64,000 nt of DNA, taken from positions 54,541-118,540 of the forward strand of contig PKUK01000008.1 in NCBI GenBank assembly GCA_002869535.1, in the 5' to 3' direction. Each line of letters opens with the position of its first letter. Position 1 is the first letter of the stretch. Position numbers and translations under genes: made by a program. The DNA is from Arcobacter sp. (lineage in GTDB: Bacteria > Campylobacterota > Campylobacteria > Campylobacterales > Arcobacteraceae). Of this stretch, positions 27,665 through 34,629 are shown piece by piece. A model generated the notes under the pieces. It saw only the letters and a list, made by a program, of their open reading frames with translations, searched no databases and had not been told where the DNA came from.

Positions 27665-29227
27665 CTATACTCCTGGTGCTTTCCACATAGAATTAGTTAA
27701 TCCTAAATCAACTAACTCTAACTGTTTTTCATAAACTTTAATCCATTTATTTTTTATATCATCATATGCTTTTTTATTTTCCATATTTGGTAGATACTCT
27801 TTATCCCAAACAACCAACTCTTTTGAGGCATCACTCAATGATTTAAAGATTCCAGCTCCAACACCTGCAGCCATTGCTGCTCCTAGGGCTGTTGCTTCTG
27901 TAACTTTTGGTATTTTTATTTTACACCCTGTTACATCTGCTAATATTTGAGGCCAAAGTTTTCCTTTACTGGCCCCTCCTGCAAAAACTATTTCAGAAAA
28001 TTTAAGCTTTGTAAACTCTTCTACTTTTTCTAAATTTATAGATGAAACTATACAAGCGTTTTCTTGTAAGCTTCTAAACATAGAGGCTTTATTACAAATA
28101 TTTGAATCAATACTAAGATTTATAAAAGAAGGTGCTGCATGATACCACTTACCATACTTCATAGAGTCAGAGAAAATAGGCATAATTCCATTTGAACCAA
28201 GGGGTACATTTTTTGCTTTTTCTTCTAATATCTCATAAACATCAAGATTCTTTTCTTTAGCTTCAAGTTTTTCCATATCACAAAAAGCATCCCTAAACCA
28301 TCTCATAATTAGCCCAGAAAAAAATGTAATCCCTTCAGCTTGAGATTGATTTGTTATAACGTGAGGATTTACTCTTAAACTCATGTCCTGAGGAGGATTA
28401 ATATCACTTGATATATTTACAATTTGTTGCCAAAAAGAACCACCAAGAACCGCAACTTGGCCAATTTCGACTACACCAAGACCAGCAGAGCCTAATTGAA
28501 CATCTCCTCCACCCATAACAACTTTTGTATTTAAGGATAGTCCACTTTGTTTTGAAGCTTTTTCGTTTACACTACCAATTACTGTTCCCACTTCATAACA
28601 AGGAGGGAAAATATCATCTTTTAAACCCACCTTTGAAGCTTGTTTTGTATCCCAAGTTCTATTTTTAAGAGAAAAGATTCCAGTAGTTCCACCATTACTT
28701 GGATCACTTGCAATTATGCCACTTAGTTTTGCTAAAATCCAATCTCCAATCATAGAGATTTTTGCTACTTTTTCATAAACTCCTGGACTATTGTTTTTTA
28801 ACCACATTATTCTAGGAAGGGCCCCTAAAGCAAAAGTTTGCCCAGAAGTTTTATAAAACTCTTCTTCAATTCCTTGAAAGTTTTCTTTTAAATATTTTAC
28901 TTCCTTTGATGCTCTTGCATCAACATTTGCTACACCCCAAAGCTCACTTCCATTTTCATCATATAAAACAATACCTTCTCTCATACTAGTTGAACTAAGG
29001 GCTAAAATATCATCAGAATTTATATCTGCTTTTTTAATTGCTTCTTTTATACAATCAATACATAATTGCCAGTTTGTATCAAAGTCAAAACTCATGCTGT
29101 TAGGAACTCCACTCTCTTCTAAATGTGTCCATTCCCTCTGACCTACACTAATTTGTTCTCCATTAATATCAAATATTACTGCACGAACACTTCCTGTTCC
29201 TGCATCTATGGCCATTAAATATTTCAT
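27665..29227 (-). CDS. lsrK: FGGY-family kinase resembling autoinducer-2 kinase LsrK
   Basis: A 520-residue sugar kinase. The N-terminus MAIDAGTGSVRAVIFD, the segment VGQREWTHLEESGVPNSM, FDTNWQLCIDCI, SMREGIVLYDENGSELWG and NVDARASKEV match E. coli LsrK block by block, which is closer than to xylulo-, glycero- or rhamnulokinases. LsrK phosphorylates the quorum signal AI-2 (DPD) in the cytoplasm. The second domain keeps GGASKGKLWPQILAD. No lsr transporter, LsrR or LsrF is adjacent, so the true substrate may be another short ketose. It lies between a class II aldolase (10-bp gap) and a cupin. Confidence 0.78.
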   Translation of the reverse strand: MKYLMAIDAGTGSVRAVIFDINGEQISVGQREWTHLEESGVPNSMSFDFDTNWQLCIDCIKEAIKKADINSDDILALSSTSMREGIVLYDENGSELWGVANVDARASKEVKYLKENFQGIEEEFYKTSGQTFALGALPRIMWLKNNSPGVYEKVAKISMIGDWILAKLSGIIASDPSNGGTTGIFSLKNRTWDTKQASKVGLKDDIFPPCYEVGTVIGSVNEKASKQSGLSLNTKVVMGGGDVQLGSAGLGVVEIGQVAVLGGSFWQQIVNISSDINPPQDMSLRVNPHVITNQSQAEGITFFSGLIMRWFRDAFCDMEKLEAKEKNLDVYEILEEKAKNVPLGSNGIMPIFSDSMKYGKWYHAAPSFINLSIDSNICNKASMFRSLQENACIVSSINLEKVEEFTKLKFSEIVFAGGASKGKLWPQILADVTGCKIKIPKVTEATALGAAMAAGVGAGIFKSLSDASKELVVWDKEYLPNMENKKAYDDIKNKWIKVYEKQLELVDLGLTNSMWKAPGV

Positions 29228-29237
29228 TGTACTTCTT

Positions 29238-30410
29238 TTACTTTTTTAATTTTGCTTGTTCTAATTCCCAGTATTCCATCTCAAAACTATCTTTTTGGCT
29301 TATACTTACATATCCACCTAGTTTTTCTGATTTTAATACTGCACTAATAGTATGTGAAACAATATCATTTATAATACTTGCTTCTTTTTCATTTTTTCCA
29401 AAACATACAATTCCAAAATCTTTTATAACTGCATAGTTTGGAGCAGGATTTAAGCATATCTCATCTTTTGAGTATTTTTCAAAATAGTTTATATACTCTT
29501 TTTTGTACTCATCTACACTATTTTGGATATCACTATTTTCTAAAACTAAAGGAACTCTTTTTGTTCTAATAATATGCTCAGGAGTTAAAACCCCTTTTGT
29601 AACATTGTGTTTTAAATTTTCTTGTGAAGCATAATATACAGCCTCTTTATCTTGATTTACCGTAAGTGATACTTCATAGCCTTTCTCTTTTGAGATAACT
29701 TCTTTTAGCTCTGTTAAATCAAACTCTTTTACATCTAAAGAAGCAATATCTAGTTTTGCATTATCTTCTAAAAACTTTTCAGCTAAGCTAACAGCAGCTA
29801 TCATCTTGTCATATGATTTTTTTGCATCATCATCAAAAGTAAAAATTCCATGATTATGTAAAATAATTCCATCACTATTTTTCCAATCATAATCTTTTGC
29901 CATTTCATAAATTGTACGTGCTAAAATAAAACCTGGCATAACATAAGGGATAATTAAAAAGTTTGGAAAAACTTTTTTAATGTTCTCTATTCCATTTTTA
30001 CTGTTTGAAATAGTTACAACTGCATCTGCATGTGTATGGTCTACGAATTTAAAAGGAATAATTGCATGTAAAATTGCTTCCACTGAAGGATTTGGTGCAC
30101 TTTTGTCAATCATTGCTGCTTTTTGTTGTGATACCATATCACTATCACTTAAACTTTCAAGCTTAGCCATTTTGATTAAAGTATCAAGTTTAACAGGAGC
30201 AAATCCCTCTTTTTCAATACTTACCAAATCCCAACCACTACCTTTTACATAAAGGATATCTTCGCCATCTACTTTTGATTTAACAGAAGTATTTCCTCCC
30301 CCATGCAACACAAGTTCATCACTTCGTCCCAATAAATTTGAGGTATATACTCTTAATTCTAAATCACTTTTAAAATTTTGCGCTTCTTCATTTGTCCATA
30401 AGTTTTTCAA
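29238..30410 (-). CDS. Class II aldolase/adducin-family protein
   Basis: A 390-residue protein with the class II aldolase core: LVLHGGGNTSVK near the N-terminus, the zinc-binding VDHTHADAVV (about 133-142) and the third His region ILHNHGIFTFDDDA. It resembles the aldolase half of the long bifunctional aldolase/short-chain dehydrogenase proteins (rhamnulose-1-phosphate aldolase type), but here the dehydrogenase half is absent; about 100 C-terminal residues (NYAVIKDFGIVCFG...) remain of the linker. It would cleave a phosphorylated ketose, probably the product of the kinase that follows. Confidence 0.78.
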   Translation of the reverse strand: MKNLWTNEEAQNFKSDLELRVYTSNLLGRSDELVLHGGGNTSVKSKVDGEDILYVKGSGWDLVSIEKEGFAPVKLDTLIKMAKLESLSDSDMVSQQKAAMIDKSAPNPSVEAILHAIIPFKFVDHTHADAVVTISNSKNGIENIKKVFPNFLIIPYVMPGFILARTIYEMAKDYDWKNSDGIILHNHGIFTFDDDAKKSYDKMIAAVSLAEKFLEDNAKLDIASLDVKEFDLTELKEVISKEKGYEVSLTVNQDKEAVYYASQENLKHNVTKGVLTPEHIIRTKRVPLVLENSDIQNSVDEYKKEYINYFEKYSKDEICLNPAPNYAVIKDFGIVCFGKNEKEASIINDIVSHTISAVLKSEKLGGYVSISQKDSFEMEYWELEQAKLKK

Positions 30411-30419
30411 ATCAACACC

Positions 30420-30704
30420 TTATATGATTTCTAAATCATCACTGTATTTTTCTTTACAGTATGGTTCAAATGTTGCTTTATAGTGAATATAGTGCTCTGT
30501 AGTTTTGTGTCCATTTAAAGAAACGTCATCTTCCCAAGCTTCAACTACTACAAATTTTGCAGGATTTTCTTTTAGTTGGTAAATTTCATATGACAGACAA
30601 CCTTTCTCATTTTTAGAAGGCTCAACCATTGTTTTTAATAAATCTTTCATTTCTTTAATACAATCATCTTTTGCAATAAATGTAACTTTTTTTATAATAC
30701 TCAT
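30420..30704 (-). CDS. Antibiotic-biosynthesis-monooxygenase-fold protein (LsrG-like)
   Basis: A 94-residue dimeric ferredoxin-like-fold protein: KKVTFIAKDDCIKEMKDLL, EKGCLSYEIYQ, FVVVEAWEDDVSLNGHKTTE and HYIHYKATFEPY follow the ABM family order. In E. coli the same fold is LsrG, which isomerises phospho-AI-2; HKTT followed by HY is shared with LsrG. It is the first gene of the operon, preceding the aldolase by 9 bp. Together with the LsrK-like kinase this supports an AI-2-type or short-ketose pathway. Confidence 0.72.
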   Translation of the reverse strand: MSIIKKVTFIAKDDCIKEMKDLLKTMVEPSKNEKGCLSYEIYQLKENPAKFVVVEAWEDDVSLNGHKTTEHYIHYKATFEPYCKEKYSDDLEII

Positions 30705-30830
30705 AATATCTCCAATAATCTAGTTAAAGTATTTATTTTATTATATTCTTACTTAATAACTAAAATTCAAATTTAAGAATCTTTTAGCATAAAAAATAGT
30801 TATAATATCAAGATATAAAAAGGAGTCAAA

Positions 30831-31217
30831 ATGTTTAAATTTTTTGCAATATTATTTATTACTTTTCTTTCATTAAATGCAGCAAGTATTAATTGGGAAA
30901 AGAATTATGAAGATACGATAAAAAAGGCGAAAGAACAAAATAAGCCAATCTTCGTAATGGTCAGTTCTCCAACTTGTCCAGAGTGTAACTACATGAAAAA
31001 ACATGTTTTTACAAAAGAGGAAATTAAAAACTTCGTTAATAAAAATTTTATCTCATATCAATTTGATATAAGTGACAAAAATATTCCAAAGCAGATGCAG
31101 TTTTGGGGAATACCAAGATTTTACTTTTCAATGGATGGAGAAAATGTTTATAACAAAACTATGGGTGGCTTAAAAGCTGACAAGTTTATAACGCTTATGA
31201 AGGAGAGTAAAAAATGA
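30831..31217 (+). CDS. Secreted thioredoxin-fold protein
   Basis: A 128-residue protein with a signal peptide (FKFFAILFITFLSLNAA). The mature part starts INWEKNYEDTIKKAKEQ and has the redox motif SPTCPECNYMKKHVF (CPEC, about residues 46-49) and the cis-Pro in WGIPRFYFS. It resembles the DUF255/SoxW-like thioredoxins. A TATAAT at 30801-30806 and AAGGAG before the ATG give a clear promoter and ribosome site. It overlaps the pentapeptide gene by 4 bp (ATGA). Confidence 0.78.
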   Translation: MFKFFAILFITFLSLNAASINWEKNYEDTIKKAKEQNKPIFVMVSSPTCPECNYMKKHVFTKEEIKNFVNKNFISYQFDISDKNIPKQMQFWGIPRFYFSMDGENVYNKTMGGLKADKFITLMKESKK

Positions 31218-31807
31218 AAAACCTACTATTTTTAGTTTTTTGTGTTTCTTTTCTTTTTTCATATGATAATGTAGAACTTGAAAAATTCAAAAAAACACTT
31301 ATTTGTGAAGAGTGTGATTTATCAGGTGCAAACCTGTCGAATATGGACCTAGGAGGTGCAAATTTAGCTGGGTCTAATTTATCAGGTGCGAATTTATCAA
31401 AATCAAATTTTGCCAAAGCCATTTTATGGGGAACAAGAATTGAAAACGTTAAAGCAATTGATTCAAACTTTTTTAGAGTAAATTTTGAAAGTTCAATAAT
31501 TAAAAACTCAACTTTTGATAGAAGTATTTTAAAAGGTGCTAATTTACAACTTACAGAATTGGAAAATATCTCTTTTGTAGGAACAAATCTTTGGGGAGTA
31601 CAATTTAACGAAGCAGTTATTAGTAATGTGGATTTTTCATCTTCAAGAATAGCAGATGCAAGATTTGTTGATGTGGATTTAACTACTTCAAACCTAAGTG
31701 ATGTTTTGGCTTTTGGTGCACAGTTCAATGGAGTTAGTTTACTAAAAAAAGATTGTGATTATTTAAAAAATGAAGATGTTAAGTTTATAAATACAGAATG
31801 TCAATAA
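31214..31807 (+). CDS. Secreted pentapeptide-repeat protein
   Basis: A 197-residue protein. After a signal peptide (KNLLFLVFCVSFLFSYD) come pentapeptide repeats of the A(D/N)LXX type: SGANLSNMDLGGANLAGSNL, then SGANLSKSNF and further degenerate coils to about residue 180. A Cys pair (ICEECDL) opens the repeat and two more Cys lie at the end (KKDCDYL, NTEC), so disulfides are likely, fitting its coupling to a thioredoxin-like gene. The fold is a right-handed beta helix; function not known. Confidence 0.8.
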   Translation: MKNLLFLVFCVSFLFSYDNVELEKFKKTLICEECDLSGANLSNMDLGGANLAGSNLSGANLSKSNFAKAILWGTRIENVKAIDSNFFRVNFESSIIKNSTFDRSILKGANLQLTELENISFVGTNLWGVQFNEAVISNVDFSSSRIADARFVDVDLTTSNLSDVLAFGAQFNGVSLLKKDCDYLKNEDVKFINTECQ

Positions 31808-31830
31808 AAGATACTTTTAAAGTATCTTTT
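31806..31830. terminator. Bidirectional terminator
   Basis: AAAAGATACTT / AAGTATCTTTT, 11-bp perfect stem with a TTA loop, between the pentapeptide gene and the convergent DsbA-like gene. Confidence 0.7.
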
Positions 31831-32470
31831 ATAACTCAGACTCGATTAGTTTATTTAAATTATCTAAACTTAACTCTTGAATAAGTTTTCCATTTACAAA
31901 AAATGATGGAGTTTTTCTTACATTTAAAACTCTTGCATCACTTAAGTCTTGTTCTACAATCTTATCTATAAATATATCATCCATACTTGCAGACAATCTT
32001 TTCATATCTAAAAGGTTAGATCTTTCTAAAACTATCCAAAGGTTTCTTGGGTTTACAACATGTCCATCTATCCATTGAGCTTGAGTATTAAACATTAACT
32101 CTAAAGTCTCATTAAAAAGATTTTGAGCCCTTGCTCCTTCTAGCATTTTTACAGCATAGTTTGAATTTTGATGAAAAGGTGCATACCTTACAACCAATTT
32201 AATATCATCTTTATGTTTTTTCAATATCCCTTTTACATATGGATAATAGTAAGCACAAGCACCACAAGCTGGATCAAAAAACTCTACTAATTGAACTTTT
32301 GCATCTTTTGGTCCAATAACTAAAGAGTAATCTCTTTGAAAGAGTTCTGCATTTTCATTTGATATTTTTTTATATGAATCTGTTTTATTTTGTTTATAAA
32401 AATATCCACCTATTAAAAACAGTCCTATTAAAATGGCAACTGAAACTATAACAACTTTTTTATTTTGCAT
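31829..32470 (-). CDS. DsbA-family thiol-disulfide protein
   Basis: A 213-residue protein anchored by an N-terminal helix (KVVIVSVAILIGLFLIGGYF). The thioredoxin fold carries FFDPACGACAYYYPYVKG (CGAC near 69-72), a helical insert with HQNSNYAVKMLEGARAQN, and the cis-Pro in VRKTPSFFVNG. It is the DsbA/BdbD/Com1 branch that introduces disulfides outside the membrane; the DsbB-like protein at 20976-21404 is its likely oxidant. Confidence 0.83.
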   Translation of the reverse strand: MQNKKVVIVSVAILIGLFLIGGYFYKQNKTDSYKKISNENAELFQRDYSLVIGPKDAKVQLVEFFDPACGACAYYYPYVKGILKKHKDDIKLVVRYAPFHQNSNYAVKMLEGARAQNLFNETLELMFNTQAQWIDGHVVNPRNLWIVLERSNLLDMKRLSASMDDIFIDKIVEQDLSDARVLNVRKTPSFFVNGKLIQELSLDNLNKLIESEL

Positions 32471-32595
32471 TTTTTCTCCTAATTTTCATATTCTAATATT
32501 AATAGATTAATGAAACATAAATATATTTTTTTAAAAGTTAAAATTATACTAATAAAAACTTATTTTTTATAAAATAAAAAATATTAGGAGTTGAA

Positions 32596-33267
32596 ATGGA
32601 AATATTTGATCCAATAGAATACAAACAGATGGTTAAAGAGTATCAAGATAATGATAAACCACTAGATTGGTTTGATACTATTTATAAAATTGCTAATGGC
32701 GATTATAAAAAAGTATTCTGGGCTGATTTAGAACCCAATCCTTATTTAATGGATTGGATAAAAAACCATCCAATAAAAAAACAAAATCCTAAAGCTATTG
32801 TTGTAGGATGTGGAGTTGGTGATGATGCCCAAGCTTTAAGTCAACTTGGATTTGAGGTAACTGCATTTGATATAGCACCAACAGCAATAGAACTTTGTAA
32901 AAAAAGATACCCTAATTCAAAAGTAAACTATTTAGTTGCAAATCTTTTTGAATATGATAATTCATGGTTCCAAAATTTTGATTTAGTTTATGAGTGTAAT
33001 ACCATTCAAGTTTTACCAGGAGTTTATAGAACAAAAGCAAGAGTAGCAATATCTAATTTAGTTTGTAAAAATGGTTATGCTTTAGTTTCTTGTAGAAGTA
33101 GAGAAAAAAGTAGACAAAAAGATGATATACCTCTACCTTTAGATAAAGATGAAATAGACCAGTTTGTTCTAAGTGATAAATTAAAAGAAATTAGTTTTTT
33201 AGCTTATGATGATGAGCAAGTTCCTAGCGTTCCTCATTTTTTTGCAGTATATAAAAGAGTATTATGA
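32596..33267 (+). CDS. SAM-dependent methyltransferase, thiol-methyltransferase-like
   Basis: A 223-residue enzyme. The N-terminus DKPLDWFDTIYK and AIVVGCGVGDDAQALSQLG (motif I, about 71-89), FEVTAFDIAPTAIELCKKRY and NFDLVYECNTIQVLP follow the TPMT/thiol-halide methyltransferase pattern. Such enzymes methylate sulfide, thiols or metalloid ions, or act in ubiquinone-like methylations; the substrate is unassigned. AGGAG six bases before the ATG sets the start. A 4-bp ATGA overlap couples it to a 62-residue protein. Confidence 0.75.
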   Translation: MEIFDPIEYKQMVKEYQDNDKPLDWFDTIYKIANGDYKKVFWADLEPNPYLMDWIKNHPIKKQNPKAIVVGCGVGDDAQALSQLGFEVTAFDIAPTAIELCKKRYPNSKVNYLVANLFEYDNSWFQNFDLVYECNTIQVLPGVYRTKARVAISNLVCKNGYALVSCRSREKSRQKDDIPLPLDKDEIDQFVLSDKLKEISFLAYDDEQVPSVPHFFAVYKRVL

Positions 33268-33452
33268 TAAAAAATATATTAAAAATAATTAAGTCAATTT
33301 TTATAAAAGAGAAGACTTTTCCTTGTATTGTGTGGGATGGAAAGAAAATGAGCTATTTAAACTTAACAAATTCTAAAATAAAAGAGATAGAAGAATCCCC
33401 TGAATATGAGGGATGGAGTGTAATAATTGACGAAGAAAGAGTTAAATTGTAA
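33264..33452 (+). CDS. Small protein of unknown function (62 residues)
   Basis: Starts inside the stop region of the methyltransferase gene (ATGA overlap), so it is very probably translated. It has a basic, amphipathic N-terminus (KNILKIIKSIFIKEK) and an acidic C-terminal half (IEESPEYEGWSVIIDEERV). No cysteine, no membrane helix, no family recognised. Confidence 0.5.
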   Translation: MIKNILKIIKSIFIKEKTFPCIVWDGKKMSYLNLTNSKIKEIEESPEYEGWSVIIDEERVKL

Positions 33453-33484
33453 TTTTTATGCTTAAAACTTGCATTTAAATTTTA

Positions 33485-33497
33485 TTTTTGCTATACT
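33485..33497 (+). promoter_or_regulatory. Extended -10 promoter of the cold-shock gene
   Basis: TTTTTGCTATACT has the TTTTTGnTATAAT shape typical of Campylobacterota promoters. It implies a leader of about 150 nt before the cold-shock gene. In that leader, AAGATG (33508-33513) and CATCTT (33525-33530) can pair, followed by a T-run. Confidence 0.45.
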
Positions 33498-33650
33498 GTT
33501 TTTTATGAAGATGGTTTCGAGTTTCATCTTTGGCTTTTTTTATTGAAAACTGTTTACAAGTATACAAATAATCTACCATAAAGAACACTCAAATTTATAT
33601 TTTCTACCACTTTAGCAATAAAGTATATTTTAAACAACAAAGGAAACTGC

Positions 33651-33869
33651 ATGGCAGATTTAGTAAACGGAACAGTAAAATGGTTCAACAGTGAAAAAGG
33701 TTTTGGATTTATCGAACAAGAAAACGGTGGAAAAGATGTATTCGTACATTATAGACAAATTAACAGTACTGGATACGGAAGAGTATCTTTAAACGAAGGT
33801 CAAAAAGTAACTTTCGAAGTAGCTGAAGGTCAAAAAGGTCCACAAGCTGAGAACGTAACAGCTTTATAA
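33651..33869 (+). CDS. Cold-shock-domain protein (CspA family)
   Basis: A 72-residue OB-fold protein with both RNA-binding motifs: KGFGFIEQ (RNP1, about 16-23) and DVFVHYRQI (RNP2), preceded by [12 protein letters not shown]. It binds single-stranded RNA/DNA and melts structures at low temperature. A long leader precedes it, as for many csp mRNAs. The coding sequence is less AT-rich than its surroundings (aac, gta and gaa codons), which fits high expression. Confidence 0.93.
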   Translation: MADLVNGTVKWFNSEKGFGFIEQENGGKDVFVHYRQINSTGYGRVSLNEGQKVTFEVAEGQKGPQAENVTAL

Positions 33870-33895
33870 TAATAAATTAATTTACTATTATATTT

Positions 33896-33925
33896 AAGGT
33901 TAGTCTTTTAGACTAGCCTTTTTTT
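33896..33925 (+). terminator. Terminator of the cold-shock gene
   Basis: AAGGTTAGTC / GACTAGCCTT stem (one G-T pair) with a TTTTA loop, followed by seven T residues. Confidence 0.8.
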
Positions 33926-34055
33926 ATCTCTTTTTTCTACTTATCTCTTAAGTTTATTTTTATTTAACTCAATAAATACAATACAATATCTAAAATTATG
34001 TTTCTTTTTGTAGCATTTTTGCTTTTTTACTTGCAAATTCTTAAATTTTTTTAAG

Positions 34056-34074
34056 TTGTACATATAATGTACAC
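34056..34074. promoter_or_regulatory. Palindromic candidate operator enclosing the -10 box of the RraA-like gene
   Basis: TTGTACATATAATGTACAC has the same TTGTACA-N5-TGTACA arrangement as 318-336 (13 of 14 arm positions identical). The central bases form a TATAAT (34063-34068), so binding of a regulator would directly block the promoter of the gene at 34123. Confidence 0.55.
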
Positions 34075-34122
34075 TTTATTTATATAAACTCCCAACTTCA
34101 ATAATAATTTAAAGGGGAAAAA

Positions 34123-34605
34123 ATGATTTTTGATACTGCTGATTTATGTGATGATAATCAGGACAAAAAGATAGAAGTACTATCCAATGAATATAAAAAC
34201 TATGGAGGACTTAAAAAATGTGCAGGGGAAATTGTTACTATTAAACTAGATAAAAGTAACTGGGAACTATTAGAGATGTTAAGAGATGAAAATGGAGAAG
34301 GAAAAGTTGTAGTTGTAGATAATGCTAGATATTTTTTTGGAGTTGTTGGGGATAAACTTATGGCATTTGCTAAAAAAAATAATTGGCAAGCTATTATTAT
34401 AAATGGTTATGTTAGAGATACTTCTTATACAAAAGATATAGATGTTGCTTTATATGCTATTGGAACTTGTCCATTAAGAAATTTTGAAAAAACACCTTCA
34501 TCAAGAGGAAATCAACTAAGTTTTGGTGGAGTTACTTTTAATGAGGGTGATTATTTATATGCAGATTCTGATGGAGTTATTATTTCAAGAGAAAAACTTA
34601 TTTAA
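34123..34605 (+). CDS. RraA-family protein
   Basis: A 160-residue protein of the RraA fold: TADLCDDNQDK at the N-terminus, a strand with VVVVDNARYFFGVVGDKLMA (about 66-85) and NGYVRDTSYTKDIDVALYA with the Arg-Asp pair that binds substrate in the HMG/CHA aldolase relatives. In enterobacteria RraA inhibits RNase E, but Campylobacterota use RNase J/Y, so an aldolase or decarboxylase activity or another partner is more likely here. The start is set by AAAGGGG. It ends 12 bp from the convergent chemoreceptor. Confidence 0.82.
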   Translation: MIFDTADLCDDNQDKKIEVLSNEYKNYGGLKKCAGEIVTIKLDKSNWELLEMLRDENGEGKVVVVDNARYFFGVVGDKLMAFAKKNNWQAIIINGYVRDTSYTKDIDVALYAIGTCPLRNFEKTPSSRGNQLSFGGVTFNEGDYLYADSDGVIISREKLI

Positions 34606-34609
34606 CAAA

Positions 34610-34629
34610 GGAGAGTTTAAAAACTCTCC
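34610..34629. terminator. Bidirectional terminator
   Basis: GGAGAGTTT / AAACTCTCC, perfect 9-bp stem around AA, between the RraA-like gene and the original end of the chemoreceptor gene. It overlaps the codons for the ancestral DWESF tail. Confidence 0.6.
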
